DNA of 64,000 nucleotides. Origin: Sclerodactyla briareus. Lineage: Eukaryota; Echinodermata; Holothuroidea; Dendrochirotida; Sclerodactylidae. How positions within the stretch are numbered: the stretch's first letter is position 1; each line of letters starts with the position of its first letter. A program made the position numbers and the translations under genes. This document shows, piece after piece, positions 21,161 through 33,169 of the stretch. The stretch spans positions 1 through 64,000 of the forward strand of contig JAODTK010001710.1 in NCBI GenBank assembly GCA_026419785.1, given 5' to 3'. Under the pieces are notes generated by a model. That model worked only from the letters and a program-made list of their open reading frames with translations, made no database searches and was not told the origin of the DNA.

Positions 21161-21254
21161 TTATTATTATTTTATTATTATATTATTATTATATTATTAT
21201 TATATTATTATTATTATTATTATTATTAATAATAATAATATAATAATAATAATA

Positions 21255-21298
<44 letters not shown>

Positions 21299-21308
21299 TA
21301 CTAACATA

Positions 21309-21349
<41 letters not shown>

Positions 21350-21355
21350 CATTAT
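21156..21355. repeat. (ATT)n / (AAT)n microsatellite
   Basis: A TTA run, a switch to AAT in the middle (about 21226-21300), then TTA again. The two phases are complementary, so the tract could fold back on itself. It is the expanded 3' tail of the preceding LINE. Confidence 0.9.
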
Positions 21356-21359
21356 TCGG

Positions 21360-21860
21360 TCCTTTTGGACGCCATCTTTGTTTTATTGTCACGTGATTCA
21401 CCAGACTCCTACAACACATTTAACTGAGTGGATTGTTTGACCTACAAAACATACCAATAGACATCACAAGTATCATTCATAACTGAATGGAAGCTTTGTT
21501 ATAGATAAACATGCGTTAGGGCGGCCATTTGGACGCCATCTTTGTTTTATTGTCACGTGATTCACTAGACTCCTACACATTTAACTTGAGTGGATTGTTT
21601 GACCTACAAACATACCAATAGACACTAAAAGTATTATTCATTGCTGAATGGGGAGCTTTGTTTGGAGAAAAATATGTTAGGTCGGGCATTTTGGGCGATC
21701 TGGATTGACTCAAACGCTCAAGGGTGACCACGATGTCACCCGGCAGAATCTGAAAGAGCACCCTTTAAACAATAGAAATCCAAGAAAAAAAAAAAAATAT
21801 ATACAAAATGTCCAGGTTAGTGAAAAAAATCCACTTTATCTGCCGGACTGTCAGAGTCCG
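21360..21860 (-). repeat. Inverted copy of the 15.7 kb repeat element with two ~163 bp units and an end hairpin
   Basis: GGACGCCATCTTTGTTTTAT occurs near 21368 and 21531 (163 bp apart), each followed by TGTCACGTGATTCAC and a CATACCAATAGACA block. The end module (21700-21860) matches 15715-15860 in reverse. It finishes in a hairpin CGGACT/GTCAG/AGTCCG at 21844-21860. No coding capacity. Confidence 0.75.
21844..21860. other. Terminal hairpin of the 21.4 kb repeat element
   Basis: Perfect 6-bp stem with 5-nt loop. The corresponding site near 15724-15738 keeps AGTCCG but the other arm has diverged. Confidence 0.6.
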
Positions 21861-23869
21861 ATAAACCTGTAGCCAGGTCATACAAGGCAATGGTTTTATA
21901 GGAATTATATTTCTGGCCTATTGAGGCTGGTTGATTGTTGTCGGATAATACTCAAATACTGTGAAATATATTAAGTTATTTCATACCTCAATTGAAAGCG
22001 GAAAGCAAAGAACCGCTTCATGGTTACAAACGATTATCCAATTTCATGGAATGTTATTAAAAGATGGTATGAAGTATAGGCTAGCGCTAGCATTTTGTCC
22101 CAAGGGTCACCCCTCCTATTACAACAATTAATACATTGATCAAAAGGTATTAACTTGTGTTTAGCCGTATTTTGATACAGGGCAATTCACTCTCATGAGG
22201 GGAGGGGAGGGGGGGTGGTGGTCATAGTATCTCTGAATGTAATACAGTTGATTGCATATCAAAGTGAGGTGATAAACGATATTTTCAAACAAAATCCCAC
22301 CTGGTCATTCATTAGTTGGGGTTGCCTCGTGGTAAAGCTTGCAAAGTTTCTCAACACATACGATTTGTGTTTTAAATGATTATTGCTCAGAATCATGGCT
22401 CTTTGGCTAATTCAATCCGTGAACACCATACCACGGAATGTGCGATGAGTTGAAGATTAACGTTACCTGGAGGGTCCGTTACTGCATAACAGTATTTTCT
22501 GCACAGAATCGCTGAAAATCACTGTAAGGTCGAATGAGTAGGTCTATTTCAACTTCTCACTAAAACTCTCACTGTAACGAAGTGAGACAGCAGAGCAGGT
22601 ATCAGTTGAATTTTTATCAAAATAATTATTAATATTGAAATTGGAACAAATTAATGTCTGGGGTTAAGTTAGGTGGTAAAATTAGCAAAGTAGGCGGGCT
22701 ACCTGGGATTCCCCGTGGTAACTCGACAATTTTCCAAATATTAAACCTTTGCTTTGACAATTTTTTGAGGAAGGGAACCATAACACACACTAGAACGAAA
22801 TGGTGGGAGCCCGTGTCCCTATAACCACCCGCTCCTACGTACCTCAGCTCCGACATCCCGGACATGGTAGGTCCTACCAGGCAGCACAAGCCCCCCTCAC
22901 ATTTTAGTACTATACGAATGGGAACGTTTAGGGGGTTGTGAACCTACCTATAGAATGTACATTGATAATATAAACTGCCAGAGGCCCAAATTGAAAATTG
23001 GGACTGATGATAGGGTCCGTAATGCAGGAGATGACCAAAGTTCTTATGGTAGGCTAGTACTGAACGCTCTGTGATAGTTTGAACACAGAGGTACTGATTA
23101 CGTGTGGTGATGCTAGCAATCTAAGACCTTACGTGACGAAAAAAAGACCCCAAAATCGGGTGACCCTATGACGCCTAATCATTAGTTACAGAGCGTAAGT
23201 ATTGCGTTGCCGAAAAGTCCAGAGGTCTACCGGTAAAAGGATTCGTGCGAGACAGGGGATGGGAAAAGACCCAGTAATCCTGATTCGTAGCACAGCCCGT
23301 TACAGTGGATAATGCTCCGCGGAATAATACCGCACAGTCAGGTCGAATGCGAGATACCGCGCGCTTAACATACTGTGTGGATCTGCAGCGGGACCACGTA
23401 CATGTTGCGGTAGAGCCGTGGTACTACTTTATTTAATTAGCAATTTAGCAAATTTAATCAGCTGAGTGCTCGACAATGAATGATAACCCTGGGGTCTCCT
23501 GATTTGTTGAGAACAATGACGCCAATGAATCATCAAAACAATGTTGAGGAAACAGTTCTGTTGAAAGCGGATTTCTCATAGAAGCCAGGAGTGCTGTGCA
23601 AAATGGTGGTGTTGTTACAGAACTTGGGATTGACCAGGGGAGAGGTCATAGATATATGTATATAGGCCCCTAGATGCTGAGAAGGAGATGTATGCGTGCT
23701 CTGTCCCCATCGCTTTAATCATTAGGGATATCCTGAGCATTCGAAAGACCACCTCGTTTATGATACTCCTGACTAAAATGGTCAGTATATCCTGAGTCTC
23801 CACGAAATTCCTTTTACACCCGGGATGAGGTCAGTTTTGCCATTTCACCCATATTCACTGCATGTCGTG
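21861..23869. other. No recognised gene
   Basis: Mixed-composition sequence with only short frames (longest 86 codons, minus, 22629-22889) and no recognisable motif. A GGGGAGGGGAGGGGGGG stretch lies near 22200. Confidence 0.4.
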
Positions 23870-23899
23870 GTTGCCATAGCAACGGTTGTTATGGTAACC
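23870..23899. promoter_or_regulatory. Two adjacent RFX X-box motifs
   Basis: GTTGCCATAGCAAC (23870-23883) is a full palindromic X-box of the GTNRCC..RGYAAC type. One base later, GTTGTTATGGTAAC (23885-23898) is a second, within the 16-bp near-palindrome 23884-23899. RFX-family factors bind X-boxes as dimers and control ciliary and other genes in animals (established). A CCAAT sequence follows at 23919. I cannot identify a transcription unit beside it: the nearest plus frames (23825-24073, 24042-24269) have no motif. Confidence 0.6.
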
Positions 23900-25516
23900 A
23901 TAGTGCGGCTAAGAACTTATCCAATGAGAGGTACCCAGTGGAGGGGTACCCATCGGTGCCGGGTGATCCAGCCATTGCGGTTGCACTCGCGAAAGTTTCC
24001 GTTGTGCGTGTGTTTCTGTGTGTTAGTGGGCGGTAGCCAGTGTGCGTTCGCTGTCGTCATATTTTTTAAATGATTTGCGCGAATACCTCCACTTTGGAGC
24101 GCCGAACGGAGTGAAAATTTTTGTCACACGCCTGAATATCACAAAACATTGTTGGCCCAAATCTGGCGACTTTTTTAAAATCTTACTTTTTTCAGTATAT
24201 TCAGAGATTGGAGGACTGACAAGAACATGTACAAAAGTTCGATCGATGGTTTCCCAACATTTATGCTGACAATTTCTTGAAATTTCTATGAATCGGAATA
24301 TTTTTCGGGAAAATTGGTGCTTTCGACATATCTTGATAAATCCGTCTATTCATTCTCGCAAATAGTGGCAAGGGGTTGAACGAGAGATAGTTCCACATTT
24401 GCCGATGAGATTTATTTTGCTCACGATAAAGTCACGTCGTTCCGTTGTCGTCGTCATCGTATGAAATTCTGTCAACTATTCAAATTGAGGCAAAAAGGTC
24501 ACGGGCATCACCACTCTGCTGAATTGTTCTATAGAAGTGGTAGGCCATAGCCTATCATACTCTATTATTAGAAGCAGTGTTATAACCTTCCCGATTCCAA
24601 ACGGCCCATATATGGAGACCCTCTTCCGCATCCTAGGCTACGATATCACAAGTGATCCCATCCCCCCAAAAATTCCCCGCTCAAATGTTGTGCCCCGACA
24701 TTTGGGGAAATGTCCTACCCCACTGTTTGTCTCAATCGATTGGATGGTACCGGCAATTTAGGCCCATGTAGGTTTGATATTGCGCCACAATCAAATTATG
24801 TACCGGAACTACCCCAACGATCGCTCCAATTCATCTCGCACAACAGCGTTGTATTTTGGTCAAAGGTTAACTACAGTTCATTTTTTTTAGATCCTTACGA
24901 ATATGCCTACCTTTGATACGTACATTTTGTCGTCGTACGCTTATCATTACTTGTCGCGATAACGATAGACTATATCACAAATAATTGAGGGCGTGCTTCA
25001 CAAGTAACATTGTTTCTGGGTATTCAGTTTGGATTATTCACCATTGAATCGGTTTAGTTATCAATTATTCATAAAAACAGCGATAACAAACAATTATGTG
25101 GAATATTTACGTAGTTGGTTTGGCAAAAATACTATTTTTATTATTGGCTCCCAAGAATGAAAGAATATGCTGGGTATTTCAAACTTAATAGTCAATGTTC
25201 TGTTACACTAAAAAATACTTGCATCACAGAAGTGGTTGTGGGATAGATGTGTTAGGTTGAAGTGCTGTGGGAGAGATGTGTTATAATGTTGTACATAGCT
25301 TTGTTTACCGATAGTTTAGAGTAAATGTCTTCTCATTCTTTTCATGATGCTTCTTTCTATGTTTGTTTGAAGTTGTCATGCTAGACGTTAGTTTTCAGGT
25401 TAGCTCAATATATTGAAAAAAAAGTTGGAATTCATGTACATGTCTGCTTGCCTACCTCTATAGGCCTCGAATATGAATCAACCTTTTGAAGCACGCTCTC
25501 AGTTTATTGCGATACT
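23900..25516. other. No recognised gene
   Basis: Contains short frames without motifs. Possible promoter-proximal sequence of an unseen gene at 23920-24070, because it is locally GC-rich and next to the X-box pair. Nothing else was identified. Confidence 0.35.
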
Positions 25517-25545
25517 CCCCCCCCCCCTCCCCCCCCCCCCCCCCC
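25517..25545. repeat. Poly(C) tract
   Basis: 28 C residues with a single T interruption. Confidence 0.9.
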
Positions 25546-26341
25546 TACAGATGCGTGATTGTGGGTCGCATAACTCGCATCGTTCTGGCCTCGCGTGAGT
25601 GCTCCCACTAGGCCCGCGAATAGGCGAACAGGCGAATCGCGGGAATTCGCGGTCGCGTGGGTATTCTTTATCACAGGCACGCGATCGCGACTGGCGAAAT
25701 AAAAATTCGAGGGGAACACAGATGTGTCGCCAGTGTAGCACGGAAACGGAAAAAATCATGCCGCTTGTATTATCCTACGAGAGCTGAAGGCACATCAAAA
25801 TTAGGCAAGCTGTCAATTATTGTCACAGGAATATACCTCCGTATAAAAAAAGAAAACAGGGGAGGACGCAGACGTCGATGGGCAGTGTACCCAATTAGAG
25901 AAAAACGGCTTTAGTATAGCGTCACCATAGGCCTATCATTAACACGTATTTGTATCTGGATAATTTTCTGGAAAAAAAAATCTATCGAGTTAAATGTCAC
26001 CTACTTCGAAGAGTGTGTTGGTTACCACTCTAAACGGAGTGAATTCACTAATTGTTCAGGAGAGCCTGTGGAGCTAGTGACATGGGTGGGTTTTACAGGG
26101 ACATACATGATCTGGAATGGTTCTGACAATTACACTTGTTTCAGAGTTTGGGAGTTTATTTCCTGCGAGTGGGTCGAAAAAGGCCGAAAAATATACATTT
26201 TCGGGATGATGATCCCCGAGTTGCGAAAAATTTCCGAGATTCTAGGGGAAAATCACACCGATCACGGCGATGAGCCATTAACCGCTCACTATATGCCGAC
26301 GATATTCGAAACATATGACGCGTTAGAATAAGGCTATAGAC
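25546..26341. other. CpG-rich patch and short unrecognised ORF
   Basis: 25580-25700 is unusually rich in CGCG/GGCGAA words, including the palindromes CGCGATCGCG (25679-25688) and GCGGGAATTCGC (25639-25650), so it may be the end of a DNA element or a small CpG island. An 87-codon frame (26068-26331) shows no family signature. A CTTGTTTCAG acceptor-like site lies inside it (~26134-26143), so it could equally be non-coding. Confidence 0.3.
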
Positions 26342-26866
26342 CAGGGGTGCCCTAATGGGGTTGCATGAACCCCAGGGGGTGCGTGGGCCCCTTCACAGAG
26401 GGTTCGTGGAACATTTCTGAAATGTGGACTTTTTAGGACAGTTGTTGCAAATGATATATCATTCTCTCGAGTTTTGGGCAAGCATTTACAAGATTGATGT
26501 CGGCCCAGACATAATGTCGCCCTCTCCAGGACATCCCCAAGAATCAACGCCTCGTGGAAGAAAGACAGGACGCCGTCTCATTAGTGTGACAATTTATGTG
26601 TGAGCTGGTGATCTAACTTTTCCCAATTGTTTTGTTTTTTTTTTTTTTTTTTTTTTCTTTTGTTTCAACTTTATCTCGTGCTTTTTATTACAATCACAGT
26701 AATTGTACTATGTAAATTGTATTATGCATAGACTTGATTCTTTTACAAGGCACCGTTAAGCGTATCGATTTATTAATATCACTCAGATATGTCTTGAAAA
26801 CTGGGGGGGGTTCGTGGACAAATCGCCTCCCTAGGGGTTCCGTGGGGGGATAAAGTTTGGGACCTG
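26342..26866. mobile_element. hAT-type MITE with 8-bp target-site duplication
   Basis: The left end reads CAGGGGTGCCCTAATGGGG. The right end, reverse-complemented, reads CAGGTCCCAAACTTTATCCC followed by CCCACGGAACCCC, giving ~20-40 bp imperfect terminal inverted repeats of the CAGGGGT type used by hAT transposons. The flanks are CTATAGAC on the left (26334-26341) and CTATAGGAC on the right (26867-26875), an 8-bp duplication with one extra base. The 525 bp interior has no transposase and contains a T run at 26634-26656. It would be moved in trans by an autonomous hAT. Confidence 0.78.
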
Positions 26867-26875
26867 CTATAGGAC

Positions 26876-28300
26876 TATGTAGGCCGATGTACCAGGCGAA
26901 ACATAAGAAATTGATGTAGGTGGCGATGGGATGTGACACGATGATGGCCCATTGGCAGCAAAATATGAAATGTCAGGTACGATGCCCATTGGCGTTCCAT
27001 AGTGGTCAAAATCGCGGGCTGTCGCGCGCGTCAGGCGATTTGAATTATCACCCGACAATTATGGTGTGGTTCTTTCGAACTGGTATATACCGTATATACA
27101 GAGATAAAACGCCCCTTCTTCTGGTACACAAGTGGTGACTTCGAGTCGTAACTTGGAATTACTAGATGAATATCCACTCCACGACTGTTTCAAAATGGCG
27201 ACAATGACTCTTATTTAGTAATCGCGAGTCATTCCGAAATGTTTCATCATGAAAAAGGTAATTTAATGTGAATAACTTGTAGAGGGGAGGTTAGGACCTG
27301 AATTCATGCGATTGAATAAAAAATATGGAACAATTTCAGGCAAATTAGTGCGCGTCGTCGAAACGTCGAAAACGACGGACTTTCGCGTAACCCACTACTC
27401 TATGCATTGCAATGATACGTGGAGTTTCGATATGGCCGCTCAAAACGGGGCCTGACTGTATTGTTGGGTGCTACGACGATGTCACCAGTGGGGATCGTAT
27501 GTGTACGGCCATAGACGAGGTTCGAAGGTTTCGAGTAATAAGTTTACATAGACTTACCCAAGATCCTTCTCTGTTCTGCCTTGTTCTTACGACCTTGGCC
27601 TCCTCCTTGGGTCCGGTATAGTTACTTATTGGCCGAGTGTTTATCAGTACCGTATTTTCCGGGATAGGTATTGATCCAACAGAAGAATCGTTAATGTAAT
27701 ACGGTACTTATCTACAGGAAAATCAAATGTCATACTAATGCATGGAGTAACTGAATGTCAGAAATATCGGTGACACTGTTTTACTATCAGTGTTGTCATG
27801 CTATAGATAATGTTCCAAATATATGTAATTGAGCACGTAATTGGACATTCCTGAGAAGGAAATGTCAGTAATATTATGTTCCCAAGGATGAATGTGACGA
27901 TAAATGGCAAAGCGAAAAGGTACATATCACGACGAAGTATAGTTCTATAGGAATTCCCGTACTAGATGATCCACGGAAATGGTTTAGGCTATTGACGCGA
28001 TAGCCTAGCGTTGTCTACTATATGAACGTTTAGGCTACAGTTTACACTAGTTATATGACGTGGGAGTAAAATTCACAAGAACATTAATCACGACTTTATA
28101 TTATTGTAGATTGACCCGTATCCTGCGAGAACGGCAATGCCATAGAGCAAAATTGTCATTAACGTGGCAAAGTGTGAGGTTGTCGTAGGAATATACCAAG
28201 TGAACAAGAAAGGGCCAAAGGTAGTGTTTCCAGTAACTAACTTTCAGCATCATCACTCCATTAAATCATTTTTCTGGTGAATAAAGTCAGTTGGTAAGTA
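26876..28300. other. No recognised gene
   Basis: Short frames only. No repeat with another copy in the window was recognised. Confidence 0.4.
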
Positions 28301-28748
28301 CATGTTGTGTTGTTACTTACCGAATTTCTCAGTCATTTATGTGAGATGCTGTTATACTTTCTTTTTATTTTACCCTGACTACCCTCTCCTCTCATCCACC
28401 CCCCCAATACGTTACACTCACTCTATTCACGGAACTTCCCACAGCCTCTCATCTATCTCCGCCACCTCATTTACACTCGCAATATTTACACACTTCCCAC
28501 ACTCCATTTCAAGCAACACTATGACCTACTTTACACTCACTCTATTTACACACCTATCAAACTCTCGATCCCCTCCTCCTCTCATTTCTCTCTCCCCCCG
28601 GCGCACCCATCCTATCTCATCCACTCCAACCCTCTTTACAGTCATTGTATTAACTGACACACACTTTCCCCACCCCTCTCACAAATCTTCCGCCACCTCC
28701 TTACCCCCACTACACACCTCCATCTATTTAACTATTATGCTCCCCTGA
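28301..28748 (+). repeat. Pyrimidine-rich minisatellite giving a spurious 148-codon frame
   Basis: TTTACACTCACTCTATTTAC-like words recur near 28416, 28470, 28531 and 28636 amid CT-rich sequence such as CCTCTCATCTATCTCC and CCACCTCCTT. The open frame is Ser/Thr/Pro/His-rich only because of this composition, so I do not call a gene. A real low-complexity protein cannot be fully excluded. Confidence 0.5.
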
Positions 28749-29160
28749 TGGGGATTAGTAGAGCTACTGATAAGGGGTTATGTCAACCCTCCTCGCCTCG
28801 ACAGCACAATCCAGAATTTCCCTAAAAGGTGCTCTTAGCCAAAATAACATGGCAAAAACTGCCAAGGTAAGAATGCCATTCATATTTTGGATAAGGTGAA
28901 GAGAAAAAATAACGGCGGAACGATTCAATACCGAGGGGTATGCGTTCTCCGCTTTTACTCGACCATCAGTCACTTCGGGCTTGACTCCCTGTTCTGTTTT
29001 GGACGCATTAATTCCAAATCCTGTGGGTCTGATTCCATTCTGGATGATTTTGTTACACTCCACGCACCAGGACTGCGCGGAATGTATCAAACTTAAAGGA
29101 GCACGGCAATCAACCACAATCCTGTTAAGGTGGAAGGTTATGGAGTATCATATGACATCC
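28749..29160. other. No recognised gene; short direct repeat with 29.6 kb
   Basis: A block near 29005-29055 (GGTCTGATTCCATTCTGGAT, GATTTTGTTAC) resembles 29620-29660 (GGGCTGATTCCCACTTTG, GATTTTGTTAC). The two flank the possible TIR element at 29161-29543. Confidence 0.4.
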
Positions 29161-29543
29161 CAGGGGCGGTAAACGGTGGGGATGGGGGTGTGACACCCCC
29201 TGAGAAATTAAAAAGTGGGTTTCGTAGCGGCAAAAACAAAGTAGGTTCCTCTGAGCGCAAAGCCGATTTTTAAAGACTTGGAATAGCCCCCCGAAGATGG
29301 ATGTCGTGAGCGAAGAGTTCTATAATAACTGTAACAAAAAATGACCGTGTACGGAAGCCCCACCCGAACGATTGGTCACCCCCCCCCCCCTCCCCCCCCC
29401 CCCCCCCTGTCGTCGTGAACGTCACCATGTGCACGGTTGCCGTAAAAGACCGGGATTTAATTACAGAAATAGCACAATAAAAAAGTCGGTCTCAGACCGT
29501 GAACATCTTGTCAGTCCCGAAAGTCACCCTGGATACGCCCCTG
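29161..29543. mobile_element. Possible small TIR element
   Basis: The left end CAGGGGCGGTAAACGGTGGG and the right end (reverse complement CAGGGGCGTATCCAGGGTGA) share the first eight bases and partial similarity after that, 383 bp apart. The interior includes a C tract (29379-29407) and no coding sequence. No matching target-site duplication was seen, so this is tentative. Confidence 0.4.
29379..29407. repeat. Poly(C) tract
   Basis: C run with one T interruption. Confidence 0.88.
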
Positions 29544-30879
29544 GATAGATCTTGTTGGAATAGGCTGATTTTCGTTTTCAATGAGTGATTTCTTTCTCTG
29601 GAATGAAGGATTGATTCGATTTTCGATGGGCTGATTCCCACTTTGATGATTTTGTTACGTTTCGCGTCAGTTGTAAACAAAGACTACTCGCCAGCGACAA
29701 TTCATTTTCAGCACATTGGCACATTTAGCTATCGCTGCAAGATTAGACCATGGAATAACACACTGGAGCCCTTTTTCGCCATTCGTGCAATCGCGTGCGT
29801 AGTATAAGCTGCCGCCATTCTTAAATAGAGAGTCCGAAATACCCATACGAGGACAAATGAGCAATGGCGTAGATATTCGTTAGAAAGAACTAGCTGTGTG
29901 CTTACCCAAAAAGATCAACCTCGAACAGCACAAACCATGGCAAGTATTTCCACCAATCTTCATTTAATCTGTTAAGTATTTCATACTTGAACTGAATAAG
30001 GTTTCCGAATCACTGGAGATAGTCAAACCCACTTAGGACATTCTTCTCGTCAAAACGAGTTCGACAATCAACGGCGTCACCTCACACACACCTGTCCTCA
30101 GCCTATTAATTACAGATCCTGATAATAGGTGAGACAATTTCATTTATTGGCTGATTAACGCAAAGAGGGGTTAGAGTTCTCCGGAAAAAAAATTGTCAAT
30201 CACCCGGGCAAAAATTTCCGATTGTCGAGCAAAAAACACGTATTTTGCAGAGGAAAATTGCTAGCAGAGGAAAATTGGGGGAATGGGAGCAACGAAAAAC
30301 AGGGAAGGATGACGGTGCTATTATGGCAACAGAGTCGACGATAATTTATTCTGGAACTAGGCCCTCCCCTCTTCTCGTCATGCGACGCTGAGAAAAACAT
30401 TGGCGATCGGTAGGAATAAGCACTGATTCCCTGCGAATCGACCGGGTGAAATTGTCATCGGGAAATTTATTTTCGCCCGCGGCAGAAGAACAAGGAAGAG
30501 AAAAAGGTAGCGTAATTTGACAATTTCTTGGTAACGAAAATGTTCGCAGGCGAACTCAGCGCCCAAAAGGGGCTTATTTCACATGAGTTGTGCCCCTGTA
30601 CTGCATAGGTTTCATAATACACACGGAAAAAGACATGATTGCCGTATTGCGGAGAAAATTCATTACAGCAAAGCAAAGGAAAAGACACACTTCGGTATAG
30701 GCAGGATAATAGCGAGGGAAAATCACCATCCTTCAACACCCTCACCAAACTCACACAGGAACACCCAAATATTGAACGGTATATGGAATGATAGACCAAC
30801 TTTGTAGTCCTCAATAATACTGGTATCAGTAGGTGGCGCTAGAGATTCCCCAACGAGGTGGCCCGAGTCAAGGGCGGCG
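29544..30879. other. No recognised gene
   Basis: Several minus-strand frames of 60-115 codons (30200-30814) lie in sequence rich in GGAAAA and GAAAATT words. They overlap each other in different frames and show no family motif. Confidence 0.35.
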
Positions 30880-31480
30880 ATCAGGGGGGTGGGGGGGAAG
30901 GGGACGGCGTCCCACCACCCCAATATTTTGGTTGAGGGGGACAAAATCCAATATTTGAGCCCGGCTACTATTTCGCTGACACTGTTTTCCGAAATATCCA
31001 GCAGCAACCGCTTTTAAACAAATGCATAATGACTGAATGATCAAATTAGCGAATTATGCTGCTTCATTTTTCGTTTTTTGCGGGGTATCGTAGCGAACGG
31101 GTAGTGTCAGACATATGATGTTGTGCCATTGCAGGACATAGGTCTTGACAAAAAATGTCTCGTGAAATTTACTCCGGGTTTCTAATTACAATAAAGAATG
31201 GTTCTCACCTCAATCCATATGAGTTTGTCACAAGATGGCTTTCGAGCTTGGTGTGTTGTTCCTTAATTGGGCGTTGTCAATTTCAGCTTATTATGGGTGC
31301 GACCACTGTCGAAAGTTGGTGCACTATCACTATGAGGGCAACACGGTGGGGGCATCGAAAATGCGGCTAGGGAACGCCTCAAATGTGCGTTGTGTCAAAA
31401 AAAAAAAGATTCAAAATTCAAATGGAGAAAAAAGCTATAAAGTCCAAATATTGCCTGAATCGCCTCGAATGCACTAAAAA
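30880..31480 (+). repeat. Interspersed repeat X-Y, copy 1
   Basis: The segment GACGGCGTCCCACCACCCCA, ATATTTTGGTTG ... CATATGATGTT ... TTATGGGTGCGACCAC ... AGGGAACGCC matches 38590-39295 in inverted orientation and in inverted block order, so both are copies of one ~600 bp element. The last part is also repeated at 32220-32400. It has no confirmed termini. Confidence 0.65.
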
Positions 31481-32219
31481 GTGAACAAATTTTTGTGCTC
31501 GAGCGTGTCCCAAGTGGTGGATTCTGTACGTTGCTCTCCGCATCTCCGCACACTCTATGAAATTCAGCCTCGAATTGGCCCCCTAACTTTATACATATTT
31601 GTGAGGTGAAACATACAACACATTTGTATTGACCTTGAAAAATACAAGCAACCTCTTTTTTATTACTAAAACTTAAGACTCCGTTCCGGTTCCCCCTCCC
31701 GCGACCCACGCGCGATCTGGAATGCAGTAGACAGTAGCCTAGGCTATCAGCTGACTTGACTTTCACACGCATGTTTCTCCCGATAATCTGCTACTCGGAA
31801 GTCCCTGCTATCTCGGGCAGACTCATATCATGGTTGGGACAGTTGAGTTAAGTAGCTACTTGTCCCAGATTGTTGGTGAGATCCTAGTTCTCCTGTATGG
31901 AGCACAAATAGGTGAAATATCTGGTCAAAAGTCCAGGCTGAAAAATGTTTAAAATTTTCCACTAATGACAGAATTTGTGATCACAAACTGCCCAGATTTG
32001 AAGGTTGGTAAATGAGCCTAAAACGCCAGGGAGAGGTAGTGCCGGCCACCGGGGGGGCTTGTGCAACAAAAAACGTTCTTGTGCGATACGCGTAGCCTAT
32101 GGGGTGCTCCGCTTCGACAGTATCTTGTGCCGGAAAACGTCTGTGCCCTCTAGTGCCCCCAGTATAAAAAGTCGGTGACGCAACTGCTATTTGCAAATTT
32201 TGAAAATGGTATCAGCAAT
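31481..32219. other. No recognised gene
   Basis: Minus frames of 125 codons (31395-31772) and 71 codons (31981-32196) show no motif. The first partly overlaps the X-Y repeat. Confidence 0.35.
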
Positions 32220-32470
32220 CAATTATGGGTGCGGACCATTTGTTTGAAGTTGAAGGGTGAAAGTGCGGTGCACGGTGTACATACTAAGCCAATATAATAG
32301 CCATCGAAGATTCAGCTAGGGAACGCCACAATTTCGTGCAAAAGAATGATACAATATTCAGGTGAGGATAAGTTATATCCAAAGATGACCTGACTTTTCG
32401 ATGGGAATGTCCAAAAGTGTCAAATTTTTCGCGAGCGCTTCGCGCGCAGTGCGTGTTTACTCTATGTAAA
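32220..32470 (+). repeat. Partial copy of repeat X-Y with a GCGC hairpin end
   Basis: AATTATGGGTGCGGACCA ... GTGCACGGTG ... CTAGGGAACGCC matches 31290-31385 and, inverted, 38650-38760. It ends in a CGCGAGCGCTTCGCGCG-type hairpin near 32430-32447. A similar TCGCGCTTCGCGCGA hairpin is at about 32650-32664. Confidence 0.55.
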
Positions 32471-33169
32471 CACTCATTTGGCCACCTGTCTAATCCCTGA
32501 TTGGAAGTGTTCCGGACATGCGACCTGTGCGTCCACAAATAGAAGATAAAAATGGGCCGTAATCTTTGAGTCAAAAATTCAGGCCTATCTAATTGATAGT
32601 GAAAAAGGGTTCAGCTGCATGTCGTGGTCAAAAATTGGATTCTGGAAAATCTCGCGCTTCGCGCGAACGGACTGGTTGTGACATTGCCCATTTCCATTGC
32701 TACTCCATTACTGTAACCTCACTTGATGGTATTGTGGAATGGCACCCGCAGCCAACACAACACCTTGAAATTGATCCCTAAGGCGATAAGTTTTAGGCGA
32801 ACCTTTCCTTAAATAACAATTTGTTATAATGGCAGGAATGCTGCTCATGACCATGAGGCAACGGAAGCGAGTTTACGCAATCTAGGGGGTCGTCAAAACG
32901 AAAACATTTTACAGTACGCTATGCGCCAACCTGTGGTGGCGCTCTTCTTAGATAGAATTCATATGTCCTCCCCCCCCCCCCCAAAAAAAAAAATCGTCAA
33001 CACAAAGCCGCCCTGGTCCGATTCTCGACAGTGGACCAGAGGGACGATCAAGATTCCTAGCCCATCCCGTGGACGTCACAATATAAATTTACATTATAGC
33101 CATTGTACTTTTTGAAGAAAAAAAACCCAGAAAGCCAAGAGGATTTATAGTGATTCCTTGATTCCCTTC
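32471..33169. other. No recognised gene
   Basis: Contains the second GCGC hairpin (~32650-32664) and a C run at ~32970-32982. No coding motif. Confidence 0.4.

Noticed and set aside
25499-25759. Glycine-rich minus frame
   Set aside because: The glycine run is only the poly(C) tract read on the other strand.
28302-28748. 148-codon open frame
   Set aside because: The frame stays open because the DNA is a CT-rich minisatellite; the product is Ser/Thr/Pro/His low complexity without a family match.
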